Positions 23,291-34,264 of a stretch of DNA of 37,500 nt are shown here, one piece after another. Numbering within the stretch: the first letter of the stretch is position 1; every line of letters starts with the position of its first letter. Position numbers and translations under genes: made by a program. A model generated the notes under the pieces. It ran no database searches, was not told the DNA's origin, and saw only the letters and a program-made list of their open reading frames with translations. Source of the DNA: Hirudo medicinalis (Eukaryota; Annelida; Clitellata; Hirudinida; Hirudinidae); assembly GCA_011800805.1 (NCBI GenBank), contig MPNW01000084.1:13012-50511 (forward strand), read 5' to 3'.

Positions 23291-23392
23291 TCCGACGGTA
23301 GCTCCTGGTGAAGTGTGCTGAGACAATCCAGCTGGAATGAATTCCAGTTTATATTCTTCATGTTTAGATTAGTTTAGCTTAGTTTAGTTTCT

Positions 23393-24031
23393 TCATGCAG
23401 GCTCATTTATGACGACATGGATGACGAAATGATCGCTTCCAAGGTTCTGGTCCAGTACCTTCCAAGCCGACTTGAGAGCTTTGTTAGGGGAAGCCAGTGC
23501 CACGTCAATTGCTGACGAACTTCCATTTGGAGCAAGATGTGTGCCCATTCCTGTGTTTAACGCGACAAGATTGTTTTTGTGCGCCAACTCTTCCACTATC
23601 TTATCCCTTGAGTCTGAAAGGCAGGATCCAAACATTGGGGAACGAACATTCAGGTCTCCAAAGATGAGGCACTCAGAGGAATGGTTTAAGATCAATTCCA
23701 ATTGGTCGCTGGAATAGACTTTGCCCGGGTGAACATGAAAGTTGACAATCTTCATCGTCGCGGAACCTGTAATGATAGAAGTTATCAAACATTCCGGGTC
23801 CTCAGATATGGTAGAGCTACTATAAACTAGACCTTCTCTGATACAAGTCATGATACCTCCACCATGTCTGTCATCAGTCCGATCTAGTCGTTCCACTCTA
23901 TACCCTTGTAATTTGAAGGATTTCCTGCTTTTAAGAAAGGTTTCTTGGAGCAAGATAATATCCGGTAGAATTTTTAAGGATCTCAGAAATGAAACGAACT
24001 CACACATTTTAGTGATAATACCCTGACAATT
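23393..24031 (-). pseudogene. Retrotransposon AP-type endonuclease domain
   Basis: About 210 residues of the exonuclease-endonuclease-phosphatase fold that nicks target DNA for non-LTR insertion. It begins WNCQGI and has the catalytic glutamate in LPDIILLQETF, the GD-x-N motif in CLIFGDLNVRSP and the SDH box in LGSDHFVIHVV. The ATG at 24005-24007 lies within the domain, and an in-frame stop precedes WNCQGI, so the element's own start is unclear or lost. The frame is intact for this domain but breaks after 23393. Confidence 0.85.
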
Positions 24032-24318
24032 CCATTGTTTATGACATTATTCATGTTGATTAGCTTTGTCGGCTCTAGCTTCGGTGGTAGCCCTGCCAGG
24101 CTCAGGGATACTTGCTTCCTTCACACATTCGAGCACAATCATGCCTACGTGGTTGATCATATTACTGAGTAGGTCAGGGTTACCATTATGAGACTGGTGG
24201 ATCATTGATTGAGCTGTCTTAATAATTATCCTGATGAGGAGATCTGGGAATATGCTATTTTGATCACCCCCATTGATTCCTTCCAGGTTTTTATTCTTAT
24301 TTATGTAATTGCAATTAA

Positions 24319-24849
24319 TTACATTATTCTCATCTTTCTGTTGACTAATAATACCACTGTTTTTGGTCTTATTGTTATTTCTACTCTTACGCTTCTTTTT
24401 CTTATCCTGAGTAACATTAGGTGAGGTAGATGGGTTCTCCTGGGAATTCCTGGTGTTCCAGAGGGAACTGTGGCTTGCCTAGCTACCGTTTCCCTCTCAT
24501 GCGCTACCTTTTGGGTAACCGTTTTGAAAGCTTCAGAGTAGCTCATGCTCTTGGTGGCCCTCAAAGTGTCGACCTGCTTTTGAATTTGGCGTTGAGGACA
24601 AACAGCCTGCCCAGTATAATGACTGGTGCTATCACAGGTCGCACAGCGCTTTTCGGCATCCTTATTTAGACATTCCTTAAGGGTATGTTCACCTAAACAT
24701 TTGGGGCATTTCAAATTGTTCTTGCAATTTATTGCAATGTGTCCGTAAGCATTGCATTTGTAGCATTTTAATGGCTCCCTGATCTTAAAGCTAAGATAGC
24801 CTACTTTAACTTTCACATGAATTTTGCCTTTGAAATTCAAGATAATCAC
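24319..24849 (-). pseudogene. Retrotransposon ORF1 with CCHC zinc knuckles
   Basis: The 176-codon frame starts inside an ORF1 protein and carries Gag-like zinc knuckles: CYKCNAYGHIAINC, then CPKCLGEHTLKEC, then CATCDSTSHYTGQAVC, the three-knuckle series typical of Jockey/I-type ORF1 RNA-binding proteins. The N-terminal half of a normal ORF1 is missing or out of frame. The tail after about 24480 becomes basic and unlike the family, suggesting a frameshift. Confidence 0.8.
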
Positions 24850-24947
24850 AGAAGTGGGTAATTTGGGTTGGCGGTCTTAGTTACCCTTATTGCGCTCTCG
24901 CATCGCACCGATTCGATAATGTCGGCAATGTCTATACATTCATAGGC

Positions 24948-24976
24948 TTTTATTTATTTGATTAAAGTCCGTTGCC
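24948..24976. repeat. Dispersed TTTA-led repeat, partial copy 2
   Basis: TTTATTTATTTGATTAAAG followed by TCCGTTG; identical to the start of the fuller copy at 25098-25161. Confidence 0.6.
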
Positions 24977-25097
24977 GACAATACATTGCTTTGGCTTATT
25001 CTCAATAAAAGCCCTTACTGAGAAATCTGCCTCGGTGGTGATGGTGGTTAATTAACGTCCATTTCATTACTAGATGATTAGAAAGGACTCTGCCTCG

Positions 25098-25161
25098 TTT
25101 ATTTATTTATTTATTTGATTAAAGTCCGTTGCATGACTAAGATGATTTGGACTAACTCTTC
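25098..25161. repeat. Dispersed TTTA-led repeat, copy 3
   Basis: TTTA tetranucleotide run, then GATTAAAGTCCGTTGCATG, then GATTTGGACTAACTC. AGTCC and GGACT form a short inverted pair as in copy 1 at 1381-1440. The upstream ctagatgattag also recurs in both places. Confidence 0.65.
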
Positions 25162-25231
25162 CTGTAGTAATAGTATTTTATTAATGTCCTCAGTATAACT
25201 TGATGAATAGGACAATCTAACTCGCTGCGCG

Positions 25232-25254
25232 ACACCTTATATACATATATATAT

Positions 25255-25289
<35 letters not shown>

Positions 25290-25322
25290 CGCCTTATATA
25301 TATAGTATATATACTTGTGTAT
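25232..25322. repeat. TA/CA dinucleotide microsatellite
   Basis: TATATA and ACACAC tracts in the transposon island. Confidence 0.9.
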
Positions 25323-25476
25323 ACTCCCAGGCAGCTACGTTCATTAACATGAAAAGCACACCAAACCACAACCAATCATACCAACGCGCGGCCTCGCGCA
25401 GACGATTACATCACATCACACAGCCCCATCACGCACACACATACATCCGCGAATAAAAATAAAATGTACAAATGTC

Positions 25477-25824
25477 ATGTCACTGACAGAACTGATGCAT
25501 AACATTCTCATCGTACACAGTTCAACCAAAACTTGGACCGAACTCCTGCCCATGGTTATGCTTGGAATTCGTGCAACAGTCGAGGAGGATCTCCATTGCT
25601 CGCCAGCAGAGCTTGTTTACGATACCACTCTGAGACTTCCTGGAGAACTCTCCCCATCATGTGGTAGCAACTCAACATTTGACATATCAAGCTACTTATC
25701 ACGATTTACAGACCACATGAGGAACATCAAGGCCCAGCAGACTAGACAGACAACCAAACCGTCATACATACCGAAGGAACTGTTCAAGTTGCACAGGGTG
25801 ACACAGCCAGAGGCAGACGGGTAG
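25477..25824 (+). mobile_element. Ty3/gypsy-type integrase remnant
   Basis: Open frame of 115 codons whose middle reads WTELLPMVMLGIRA followed by CSPAELVYDTTLRLPGE. This matches the C-terminal part of LTR-retrotransposon integrases (W-x-x-x-L-P-x-x-x-L-G-I-R ... P-A-E-L-V-Y-G-x-x-L-R-L-P-G-E). No catalytic core, protease, RT or LTR is seen on either side, so it is an isolated fragment. The N-terminal Met is probably not an element start. Confidence 0.75.
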
Positions 25825-25829
25825 TGGTG

Positions 25830-26416
25830 TGCGAGTTTCGATGGTGGTTAAATGCGGAACAATAATTTAATTTGATAAATTAATCAAACTGTTTAATTAA
25901 TTGTTGTTTTTGTTATATTCAATAAAATAATCACTTTTCGTCTTACTTCTATAAATCAAAATCGTTGTGGAATAATTTCAGCAACAACATTTCAGAGGCA
26001 CTCATCAAAGTCGCCTTTGTAAACCTCAACGAAATTCGATGCTGCTGTCCTAGGCAGGTATCTCCTGTGAAGAAAGCGAGACCGCCGTAGTAGTCTATGG
26101 GCCTCCACCTCGATAAATCCGGCGCTGCTTAGAGTCACTTACATATGACTCTGTGACAAGCTAAGACTAAGCATCATCCCCTCTACCAAAAGAAGTGTCC
26201 TCGTAGCCTTCTGAAACAAAGTCATATTTTTCTGAGGCTCCCATTGAGATGAAGCAAAATCTACTTTATTGGTAGGCCAAGAATTAAAGCTACCTTACAC
26301 GGAATCAGCGACACTAGAAGCAGTAAAAACTAACTCGGAATTATGGTTGGAGGAGTAATGGACAAGCCAACTCACAGGCAACGACTTTTGTCGATTCCCA
26401 GGTAGTTCGACATAAA
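25830..26416. other. Gene-free stretch inside the transposon island
   Basis: Mixed-composition sequence with no recognised domain on either strand. The minus-strand frame ending at 26295 runs out of the neighbouring MITE-like element and is not convincing as a gene. Confidence 0.4.
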
Positions 26417-26859
26417 GGGCCATCCATTTATGAGGCCATACGGAGAGGGGGTGCTTATGGACGGGGGGAGGGAAGGTCCTATTAACAGAATGCGGACGTC
26501 CACATTTTAAACAATAAACGTAGAGAAAATATCGTAAAAATAAAGCTACTTTTTTAACAATACGACCCATAAATTGCAAGTGAGAACTCACAAATTTTAA
26601 ACATAGATGTCGTGAGGAGGCCTTACTCTCAGCTTGTGTTGTCATGTCGTGAACTCGTGATACCCGCATGGGCATGGAAGATCACTGTACCGGCCTTTAA
26701 ATTAGTAAATTATGGATAGACGTGCACTTTATGTTGCCGGTGTGTGGACGTCCACACAGGGGGAGCGGGTCGTAACTTGATGTGGGTGCTTGTGGACAGA
26801 GGGAGCGGAGAGTGCAAAAATCCAGTTTGCGTGTTGGACGTCACATATGGATGGCCCCC
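26417..26859. mobile_element. MITE-like DNA element with 18-bp central palindrome
   Basis: The left end begins GGGCCATCCAT (26417-26427) and the right end finishes ATGGATGGCCC (26847-26857), a perfect 11-bp inverted pair about 443 bp apart. Inside, GGACGTCC occurs near 26492 and as the exact 18-bp palindrome TGTGTGGACGTCCACACA (26741-26758); GGTGCTTRTGGAC with a G-rich follow-on occurs near 26450 and 26783. No transposase is encoded, so it is probably non-autonomous. Superfamily not assigned; no clear target-site duplication. Confidence 0.65.
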
Positions 26860-27206
26860 AAGCGCATGCTCGCAAGTGCTTCGACTTCGATTAAACGTTC
26901 AATAAAATTTGTAAGAATAATATACGTCTCAATCCTCGACTTAAAAGTATAACACAACTACATCTTGTTTGATATTCTTTAAAGCTGAAACACAAGCATA
27001 TAGTGACCGGCCGAACCCCCCCTAAATCCGCCAATGCCTTCAAACTAGAGTAACAAGGAACAAATCAAACGTCGAAATGCCAGGTCGTTAAATTATTCAA
27101 TAACTGATTCCCAACCGTGACGTGATACAACAGAAAAAAAGCACATAATTAAAGATCCAAAAGAATCTAAACCCCACAAATCGTGAGAAACAGTAGAAAT
27201 AAAGTT
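26860..27206. other. Short gene-free spacer
   Basis: Sequence between the MITE-like element and the intronless ORF. No clear minus-strand polyadenylation signal was found within it. Confidence 0.4.
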
Positions 27207-27743
27207 CTACTGTGGTACATTTGGCAAAGCAAGAGCTAAAAGTCTCTCCAAAGCATCAAGGGCATGCTGTGTAGTTCGTGCCCGAATTTCTAAGTCTCCG
27301 TCCTCCATGAAGATTGCTGAGACAAGCGCATCTTGATACACTAGACCTCTTGGGTGTATGTGCCCTGAGCCTTGCTCTGCCATAGCCAGAATGCCAAGAT
27401 CATTATGAAATGAGGTTGTACAAATAACTTGGTCTTCTTGCAGTTGTCCAGCCTCGGCCGGGATATCTTCGCTTGCCAGGAACTCGACGACTGCAGCCCT
27501 TGCTCTTTCGGCATCAGCTAAGTTTTTTAGACCCATGAGCCTCACGATCCCATCGGGAGAAAGGTTAGCCACAAAACTGAGTGGGGCGCTGAAGACTACA
27601 TCGACGCAACCTACATGGTCAAAACTGAACGGAAACAAAGCAACAAGGTAATCTACATCAATGGGAAACCCAGTTGAAAAATGACATAACATTGACTCGA
27701 CGGATAAATGTTCTGTGAGAAATTTCACAAAAGCCTCACTCAT
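27207..27743 (-). CDS. Intronless ORF, 178 aa, possible divergent TBP-fold protein
   Basis: A single uninterrupted frame, visibly more GC-rich than its flanks. The start is the ATG at 27743, as nothing upstream in frame is an ATG. I see two half-repeats. Half 1 (about 19-95) has IDVDYLV, a variable strand region, then LSPDGIVRLMGLKNL and ADAERARAAVVEFLA. Half 2 (about 105-176) has VICTTSF, DLGILAMAEQ, HIHPRGLVYQ, then MEDGDLEIRA and a helix HALDALERLLALALP. Order and spacing match the TATA-binding-protein half-repeat (strand, LDL-x-x-IA helix, NP-x-RF, strands, SGK-x-VxTGA, long helix). The two SPDG/EDG turns are 84 residues apart, as in TBP's ~90-residue repeat. The DNA-intercalating phenylalanine pairs are not obvious, so DNA binding is uncertain. 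It could be a TBP paralogue, a horizontally acquired gene or a chance resemblance. Confidence 0.5.
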   Translation of the reverse strand: MSEAFVKFLTEHLSVESMLCHFSTGFPIDVDYLVALFPFSFDHVGCVDVVFSAPLSFVANLSPDGIVRLMGLKNLADAERARAAVVEFLASEDIPAEAGQLQEDQVICTTSFHNDLGILAMAEQGSGHIHPRGLVYQDALVSAIFMEDGDLEIRARTTQHALDALERLLALALPNVPQ

Positions 27744-28537
27744 ACTGACAGTCAAACTCGAGCCTAAGAATGGAAGTACAGCTCAAAAAAACAAGATGGA
27801 GTCGGCTGTCCCAGTCACGTTACACAAGCTTTGCAGCTATTGGTTAATTCAAGTTCTAAACTGTACTAAGTTATATGCGTCAGCATATTTGAATTATTTT
27901 TTAAATTTTAATTCATATTTATAAAATGTACCTAAAATGTTAATGTTTTAATTTATTGATTAAAATCTGTTTCAAAATGGCAATGTGCGCACACTGTTGC
28001 GATGACATTGTTTCTCGTCGGAAGGTTTACCAAGTAATACTTGATATTAAAATTTGTTTATTTAATTTAAATTATTTAAAAGAATATTTTCATAGGTCAT
28101 CTAGAACTATAAATTGATATTCTAAAAGGTTTTATCAGCATTATGAAGATTGGGTTAATATCATTTTAATTCGAAGAATGTTGTGAACATTTGACAAATT
28201 TAGGGCATTTAAAAATGTTTGCTTTTAAGTCATAAACTTTAGATTAATTATTAATTAAGTAGAGGAAACCTTTTGACTTTAAAGATAAGGTTAAATGCAA
28301 TTAATTAGTTGAGTTATGCTTTGTAATTAATTAATATTATGTAATTTAACCTATGTTCACGAATTTGAAACGAGATTTTGTTAATAGTCCAATTTCCATG
28401 TTTTAATTCTGGGATATCCTATAAGAGACCGTAAACAGAGTTCGTTCGTCGAGGGCGAGAGTAGTACTACGTTAAATTGAATTCTGCTGTAGTTAGGAAA
28501 TTTGGAATCAGCTTTTATCATCATACTGGTCTTCTGT
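27744..28537. promoter_or_regulatory. Divergent intergenic region, possible bidirectional promoter
   Basis: About 795 bp separate the start codons of the minus-strand intronless ORF (27743) and the plus-strand SLAIN gene (28538). It is very AT-rich in the middle and more GC-balanced near both genes (27760-27830 and 28400-28470). No exact TATA, initiator or other core element can be assigned with confidence. Confidence 0.35.
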
Positions 28538-31500
28538 ATGAAAGGTTCTAAGTCCAACATGAAACTGGGAAGCAACATCATAAGTTCGCCACCAAAACAA
28601 ACATTTTTAGTTGAATTTAACAAGGAAAATGAATGCGAAAATGTTGCTCTAACAAAACCCAACCTGTTAAAAGATAGTTTAACTCGGAATCAAAATATTG
28701 ATGAGTCCTACAGTCTTGATAAGGTGGAACTTCTAGATATTAGCACCCTAAATTTAGACTGTACAGCAAGCTGGTATGAATTTTTTAAAAAGTGTTGAAG
28801 GTTTTAATTTTAATGAGTTGACATTTCATTTATTCTTCTGCCGCCAATTGTGAAAAAGAAGCCATTGATTCATTTAAATTTTATGGTCTGCTACTGAGTA
28901 ACTAAAAATGTTTTTTCAGAAAAAATTACTCATATTGAGATGACGTGTGGTTAACCTTCATGAAATGTTAAGTACATAGTGTTGTAATACTGAAGAACAA
29001 TTTCCAGTATTTTGGATGTGTCTGATAAATTCTGAATATTTCATGTACATACATTTAAAACATTTTTTTGCAGGTTACTTGATGGTCAAGACAAATGTGA
29101 GGACAAGTTTGATGTGATGGCCTGGTTGAAGGAAGAGGAGGACAGCAAAGATGCCAACAAGTTCACCACAAGATCATCAGCAGCCCTTAGGTCTAACTCA
29201 TCCACTACTTCTCCTTTGAAAGGTGAGACTTTTTGCCAAACATTTTGACATTTCAAATTGAAGTTTTGTGAGATTCATCATTTCAAATCAGAGATGGTTT
29301 AATAAACATCTTTAAATAACCTAGTAGATATTTTTAGAATTTATTCTTATTGCAAATAAGACCAAACTTCTTTCCCAAGATATTAGTTTGTGCCTTCAGT
29401 ACACCTAGAAAGAAATGACTTTTTGTTCTTGTTTGTTCTTAGCCTCACTTTCACCTGTTGCTGTTGTTAGATTATTAAAATAATTAGGCTCCAACTGAGC
29501 TGAGTCACACAAAGTCATAGTCATTGTTGTTATTGTTCCATGACTCACTGTCATCTACATGATATTGCAATCATCATCATCATTATCTTCACACCTGGCT
29601 GATGCTTCATACTTGTTTTGCCAACAAACATGACTTGCTTTTACTTCGATGAGTGTGAAAATACATTCCAAATGATTGCTAATTTTTGACTTTTGCTTGT
29701 ACATTTTAAAAAATTTAAGAAAATGTAAGTCTTGTAGTTACTTTTATAATTAATATTATTAATTAAAATTATTGTATAAACTTAATTAAAGAAGCACTGG
29801 TATTCAAAACTGTTCAGATTGCTTATCAGTGCACTTAGCCATTCATTGGTTGTCATCAACTCTGTTTAATGCAGTGATGTCATCCACCTAAATTCTCAAC
29901 TTTGGCTGACAGATAAGCCTATGATGACGTTGAATGTGTTAAGTTTTCAGAATGATTTATTTTTTAACATTCAATAATTTTTATTTCCAACCTATGAAAC
30001 AATCTGGAGAGCAATTGGTGTTTAGCTAAAGATCTGACTCATCAGAGACATAATTATGCTGAGGAAGATGCGTGCATGCGAGCGTGTATGCGTGCGTGTG
30101 CGTTCACTGGTTGCTTGATAATTACAATGGAAATGTTTTTTTTTTAAATTTTATGCTTTTAAAAATAGCCCTGATCTTAAAAGATAACTATTATTAGATA
30201 AGTCAACAGTCCCTTGGATGGTTATTTTAAGGATTTTCCTAATGCTTTCATTGGTCCTTGATCACTCAACAACTCCCAACAACAACCTGTAACCAAGCTA
30301 ACTGTTTGTAAGACTATTTTTCTTGCATGAATAATGCTGTATCTTTGGATGGTCTTGTTTTCTTGCTCATCCTGTGAGATATTGTCTAGGTGCAAATTCA
30401 AGGTCTCTTCTGGAGGCAGAGAACTAAATACGTGGATAGAGGTCAGAAATGATTCAAGGTTGTCTCTGTGTAAATGCATGGCTATGTATGCCTAATTGAC
30501 AATGTGGATGAATGCCTATATGTATTATGGCATGTCAGACATTGTAATCATCACTTAGTTATGAGCCCAAATTTCTTGAAACTTCTAAGCAATTGTTGCA
30601 CTCGTGACTTGTGACTTGTTGAACTTCGAGTCAGACAGTTAAAAATATCTGAAACTTAAAAAAAAATTGTTCCCTTAATTTTGAACTGTTCATGATTCCA
30701 AGTGCTTTTCTAAAAGTTAAATCTTTTTGATGTAACCTAGGTATTGATTTAATTTGAATTTTTCTGCAGATCATACCAGCGCTTCAGCAGCCTTGCAGTA
30801 TGAAACCTTGAAGAAGCTTGCAAAATTATCAGGAGACACTCAAACCACCATATGCATCTCCCCATCACCATTATCCCCCTATGCAGAGAAATCCGGGCGC
30901 CCGGGTATGTTGATGAGTGGAGAAGCCAAAAGCCAGTTTGGTCTGAGGGGTTTTCGACTGCAGGTGGAGGGCGGTCCGTCGAATGCTGTCGACAGTGTCG
31001 AACGTAACGATGAACTCGCTCCGACCAAATTCCTACCACTATCGCTTCCCAAGGAAATCGTGGAGACCTCGAACCTGGCCGATTCGAATTCCTCATTTCT
31101 CAATAAATCCTTCGACGACGTCCTCTCTGCCGTCACTTCTTCGGGAGATGGAGTCATGCAGAAGAGCATCAGCAGGTCGCAGGAAAACTGTTTTTCTCCA
31201 TTAGGAATGACAACCGTCGGAAGTACAGAAAGTCCTCTTCTGGGACAAGTTGCTGGAGGTTCGATGAATAAATTGTCGAATGTAGAAGAGGTGGCGAACA
31301 TGGCAAGGCTCCAAGCTGATCGTTAGTGATTCCATTGTGATCAAATGCTTGCTAGCAGTGTAGCTGGAAATATTTTATCAATGTGAGTAATGCTAGTTGA
31401 AAGTGGATTCACGAGTGTGATGTGATATGATAGATATGGTCTATAGAATGTGAGCCAGATTGCTTACAATTACATAGAATGCCTAAGCAAATGCAGACAC

Positions 31501-31944
31501 AAAGACTGCACATACAAATGTTACAGATTACATTTTAATTGTTGTGATTGCACACTAGGTAGGTGGTTTTACATGCTGAGTGATAAGAATTTTACCTGCT
31601 TTCAAATGTTGTGATCGATTCAGTTTTAGCACACCAGTTTTTTATGTCCACCCGCTTACAATAATAATTTTTTGAATTATTATGAATGGTTGTGCTGAAT
31701 ATTCTCAGAGTTTCATCTGAATTCTGAGAATTTCCATTAAAATTAAGCAAAGCTTAAACAAATAATTACATGTTCAGAATTGTAAGTTTATTATTTATGT
31801 TTGTTGTGAGGCAGATCATACTTCAAATGAATGACTGCTACTAGCCTAGATAAAAGATGAGTAACATTACTGCTTTCTGGAGTGACTCAGAAGCATTGTG
31901 ATCATGGGATAATGAGATGATATTGGGTGAATGGTAATGATATC

Positions 31945-31993
<49 letters not shown>

Positions 31994-33845
31994 AATGATG
32001 ATGACGATGACGATGACGATGATGGTTGATTCTTGTGAATCAAAGAAATATTTTATAAAATTTTGTCAGCTAAGTTGTCTTCATGCAATTGAAAAGAAAT
32101 ATTATTCCAATGTATTATATAATTTGTATTGTTAAAATATAACTTTTCTTTTTAATTTTTGCACTCATGAACGTTGATTTAATAAGCTAAAACTGTTCTT
32201 TGCCAAATTGTTAAATTGATAAACATTTTTTTGAACTCACCTGTTCATGTGGTATTTTGCAATTAATTTTATTAATTCATTGGGCGTTTGAATTATTTCA
32301 ACGGAAGATAAACACCCGACTTTGCTTGGGTTATTTAAAAATTGAGCCTGTTTAGCAGGAAGCATTTCCATTGGGCTGCCCCCTGGCACAATTATAATTT
32401 GGTAATTATTTATATTTTTATTAATAAGTGCATCTTGTGTGTCAAAAACAGACTCAGCTTGTGGAGAGATATTTGTTATAAACTATATTCATAAGCATGG
32501 TTTTAATGTGCTGCAATAAAGGTATCATAACCATAATCACACGGTGTTCTAGTTGGAGTGATGTGACTGCAATTTAGGCATTTCCTTTCACTAACAACAA
32601 CTGATGACATTTAATTGGCTGCAGATTTGAGACAAACAGTCAGAAGTGGCTTCCAGTCAAAGAGACTCTCTCAGTCCACTGACAGACTGAGGCAGGTGTC
32701 CAATTACAGCTTGATGCCCAATGCCATCCAGTGTAATGAAAATTGCTTTTCGTTTCTTGCTAAACTGCTTCATTTAATTACCGAGCTCTAGGATGTCGGC
32801 TCGGCTAATAACGTTGTCGTGACGTGCTTTGCATTAAGCATGTCAATGTGAATATGTAATTGTCCTTTGTAAAGTTGTTTTCTTTCTCATGACATCAAAG
32901 CAATGAATTCATTTCTAATTCTATTTTTAACGTTCAACTGAAGTTTATCAAAGCTTTTTGAGAAATGCTGTATTTTATAAAATAATCTTATAGTGAATTG
33001 TAATTGTTAAGAAACGTTAAATAGCAGCTTCCTAGGGATTGTTGTTTTTATTATATTTATATCTATTTTTAAGTGATATTTACATGAATATTTATGACAA
33101 ATGTAGTCAAGAAGGTTCCCTCTGCTTCTGATTCTGATGACAGTCTAGTGGCAAAGTTCAAAAGTCCCATAGGAGCGAAGCATCTTATAGGTACTAATTA
33201 CAGAAGTGTTTACAGAAGGATCTTCATCATAAAAAATTTAATTCGAACATATTTTCAGAACCATCCAGCATGACTCATCCTCGCAGCCTCCCGAGCATCA
33301 TTCCTCAAAACAAAATCTTCCAGGCCCAATCCAAGCTGCTTCTTCCAAGACAGGATCAGTCTTCAAAGGAATCAAAATCTGTTGTCAAGGCAACAGCCAC
33401 TAAAATCTCTGCACCGAACAACACCATCCGAACTTTGCAGGGTCAGTCGAGAGTCAGAAATGTTTCGTTGACCAGGGCCCCCAATGAGAATACTCAGGAC
33501 AAGCAAGGTGCAACTGCTAACAGGTCATTTGATGGCACTCCACCACCAGGTCAAAGGTCTCTCAGTAGGATCACAAATCCAAAGCAAGCTTCTCGCCTTC
33601 AACCCCCTCCAGGTCACAGGGCACGAGCCGAGAGGGCATCTGAGAACGTCGACATGAACATCTCGATCAAATCCGATCAACAGGATGCTCAGTACAAAGC
33701 ATCATCCAGCATCGGTTCCAGTTCGCCATCGAATCACTCCTCTGCTGAGGAGGGCTCGTCCAAGCCTTCTTCCATACCAGTGTCCAGGGGCATTCCTAGG
33801 TTTTCGAGCATACCGAGGCCAAAACCGAAGCAGTTCTCGAAGTGA
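28538..33845 (+). CDS. SLAIN: SLAIN motif-containing protein (complete, 6 coding exons)
   Basis: SLAIN proteins are microtubule plus-end tracking factors that join EB1 and ch-TOG and promote persistent microtubule growth. Coding exons: 28538-28773, 29074-29222, 30770-31321, 32625-32732, 33107-33190, 33259-33845; all phases agree, giving about 571 residues (human SLAIN1/2 about 570-580). Evidence: an acidic N-terminal element DKVELLDISTLNLD before SWLLDG, the signature VANMARLQADHLRQ across exons 3-4 (family MARLQEESLRQ), and a Ser/Pro/Arg-rich C-terminus ending SSIPRPKPKQFSK. SxIP motifs are at 389-392 (SIIP), 547-550 and 559-562 (both SSIP). The start is the first ATG; in-frame sequence upstream has no ATG. 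The N-terminal coiled coil of vertebrate SLAINs is not obvious. The exon 3 donor is GTTAGT. A polyadenylation signal is at 34497. Confidence 0.86.
30060..30480. other. SLAIN intron 2: GT-rich tract and unexplained minus ORF
   Basis: Contains a GCGTGTATGCGTGCGTGTGCG tract near 30080-30102 and, at 30479-30222, an 85-codon minus-strand frame (for example LPPEETLNLHLDNISQDEQE). No family is recognised, and no splice sites or neighbouring exons support it as a host gene. Confidence 0.25.
31945..32026. repeat. GAT/GAC microsatellite in SLAIN intron 3
   Basis: Runs of GAT then GACGAT. The poly-Met frame across it is a repeat artefact. Confidence 0.95.
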
Positions 33846-34264
33846 TTTCTTGCCGACGCTCGTTTTTGTTTTGCCACCATCTCTTCAGTCACTCGCTGAC
33901 CAATCTTCACGGATCCATCTTGACCAGCCCCATTTCTTTCATTTGTTCAAAAATTTTTACACTAAAAACTTATTTTTATCGTCTTCACTCCTTCTTCCTC
34001 TTTCACTCGGACCTCAAACCATCGGAGTATTTGGCCTGGTGTTCCATTGTGTCATCACTTTTTGTTACCATAGCATTTTATTTGCGAGCAAAATTGCCGG
34101 CAACCTCCTCGGCTTGCATTTTGCACCTCCCCGAAGAGCTGCTCTTGCGTTTTGGTCCTAGTTACGTCGTCACCTCCCCACGAACATGTTGCTTACCATG
34201 CGAATCAGATTTTCTTAAACGAAATGTATTTGATTCATCATTGCTCAAATGAAAGTTTAGTTTA

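Larger units (their letters stand above)
22606..24900 (-). mobile_element. Non-LTR retrotransposon, degenerate, lacking RT core and 3' end
   Basis: Read on the minus strand, a CCHC zinc-knuckle ORF1 (24849-24319), an AP-type endonuclease (about 24031-23393) and the region before reverse transcriptase (about 23290-22606) follow in the normal order of Jockey/I/CR1-type elements. The catalytic RT, its FADD box and the 3' tail are absent below 22606, where sequence becomes AT-rich host-like DNA. Several frame breaks show it is dead. Confidence 0.85.

Noticed and set aside
26295..26675. 126-codon minus-strand frame
   Set aside because: It lies mostly within the MITE-like element and ends in spacer; no domain is recognised.
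33685..34252. 158- and 136-codon plus-strand frames after SLAIN
   Set aside because: They are shifted frames of the last SLAIN exon and its 3' UTR.
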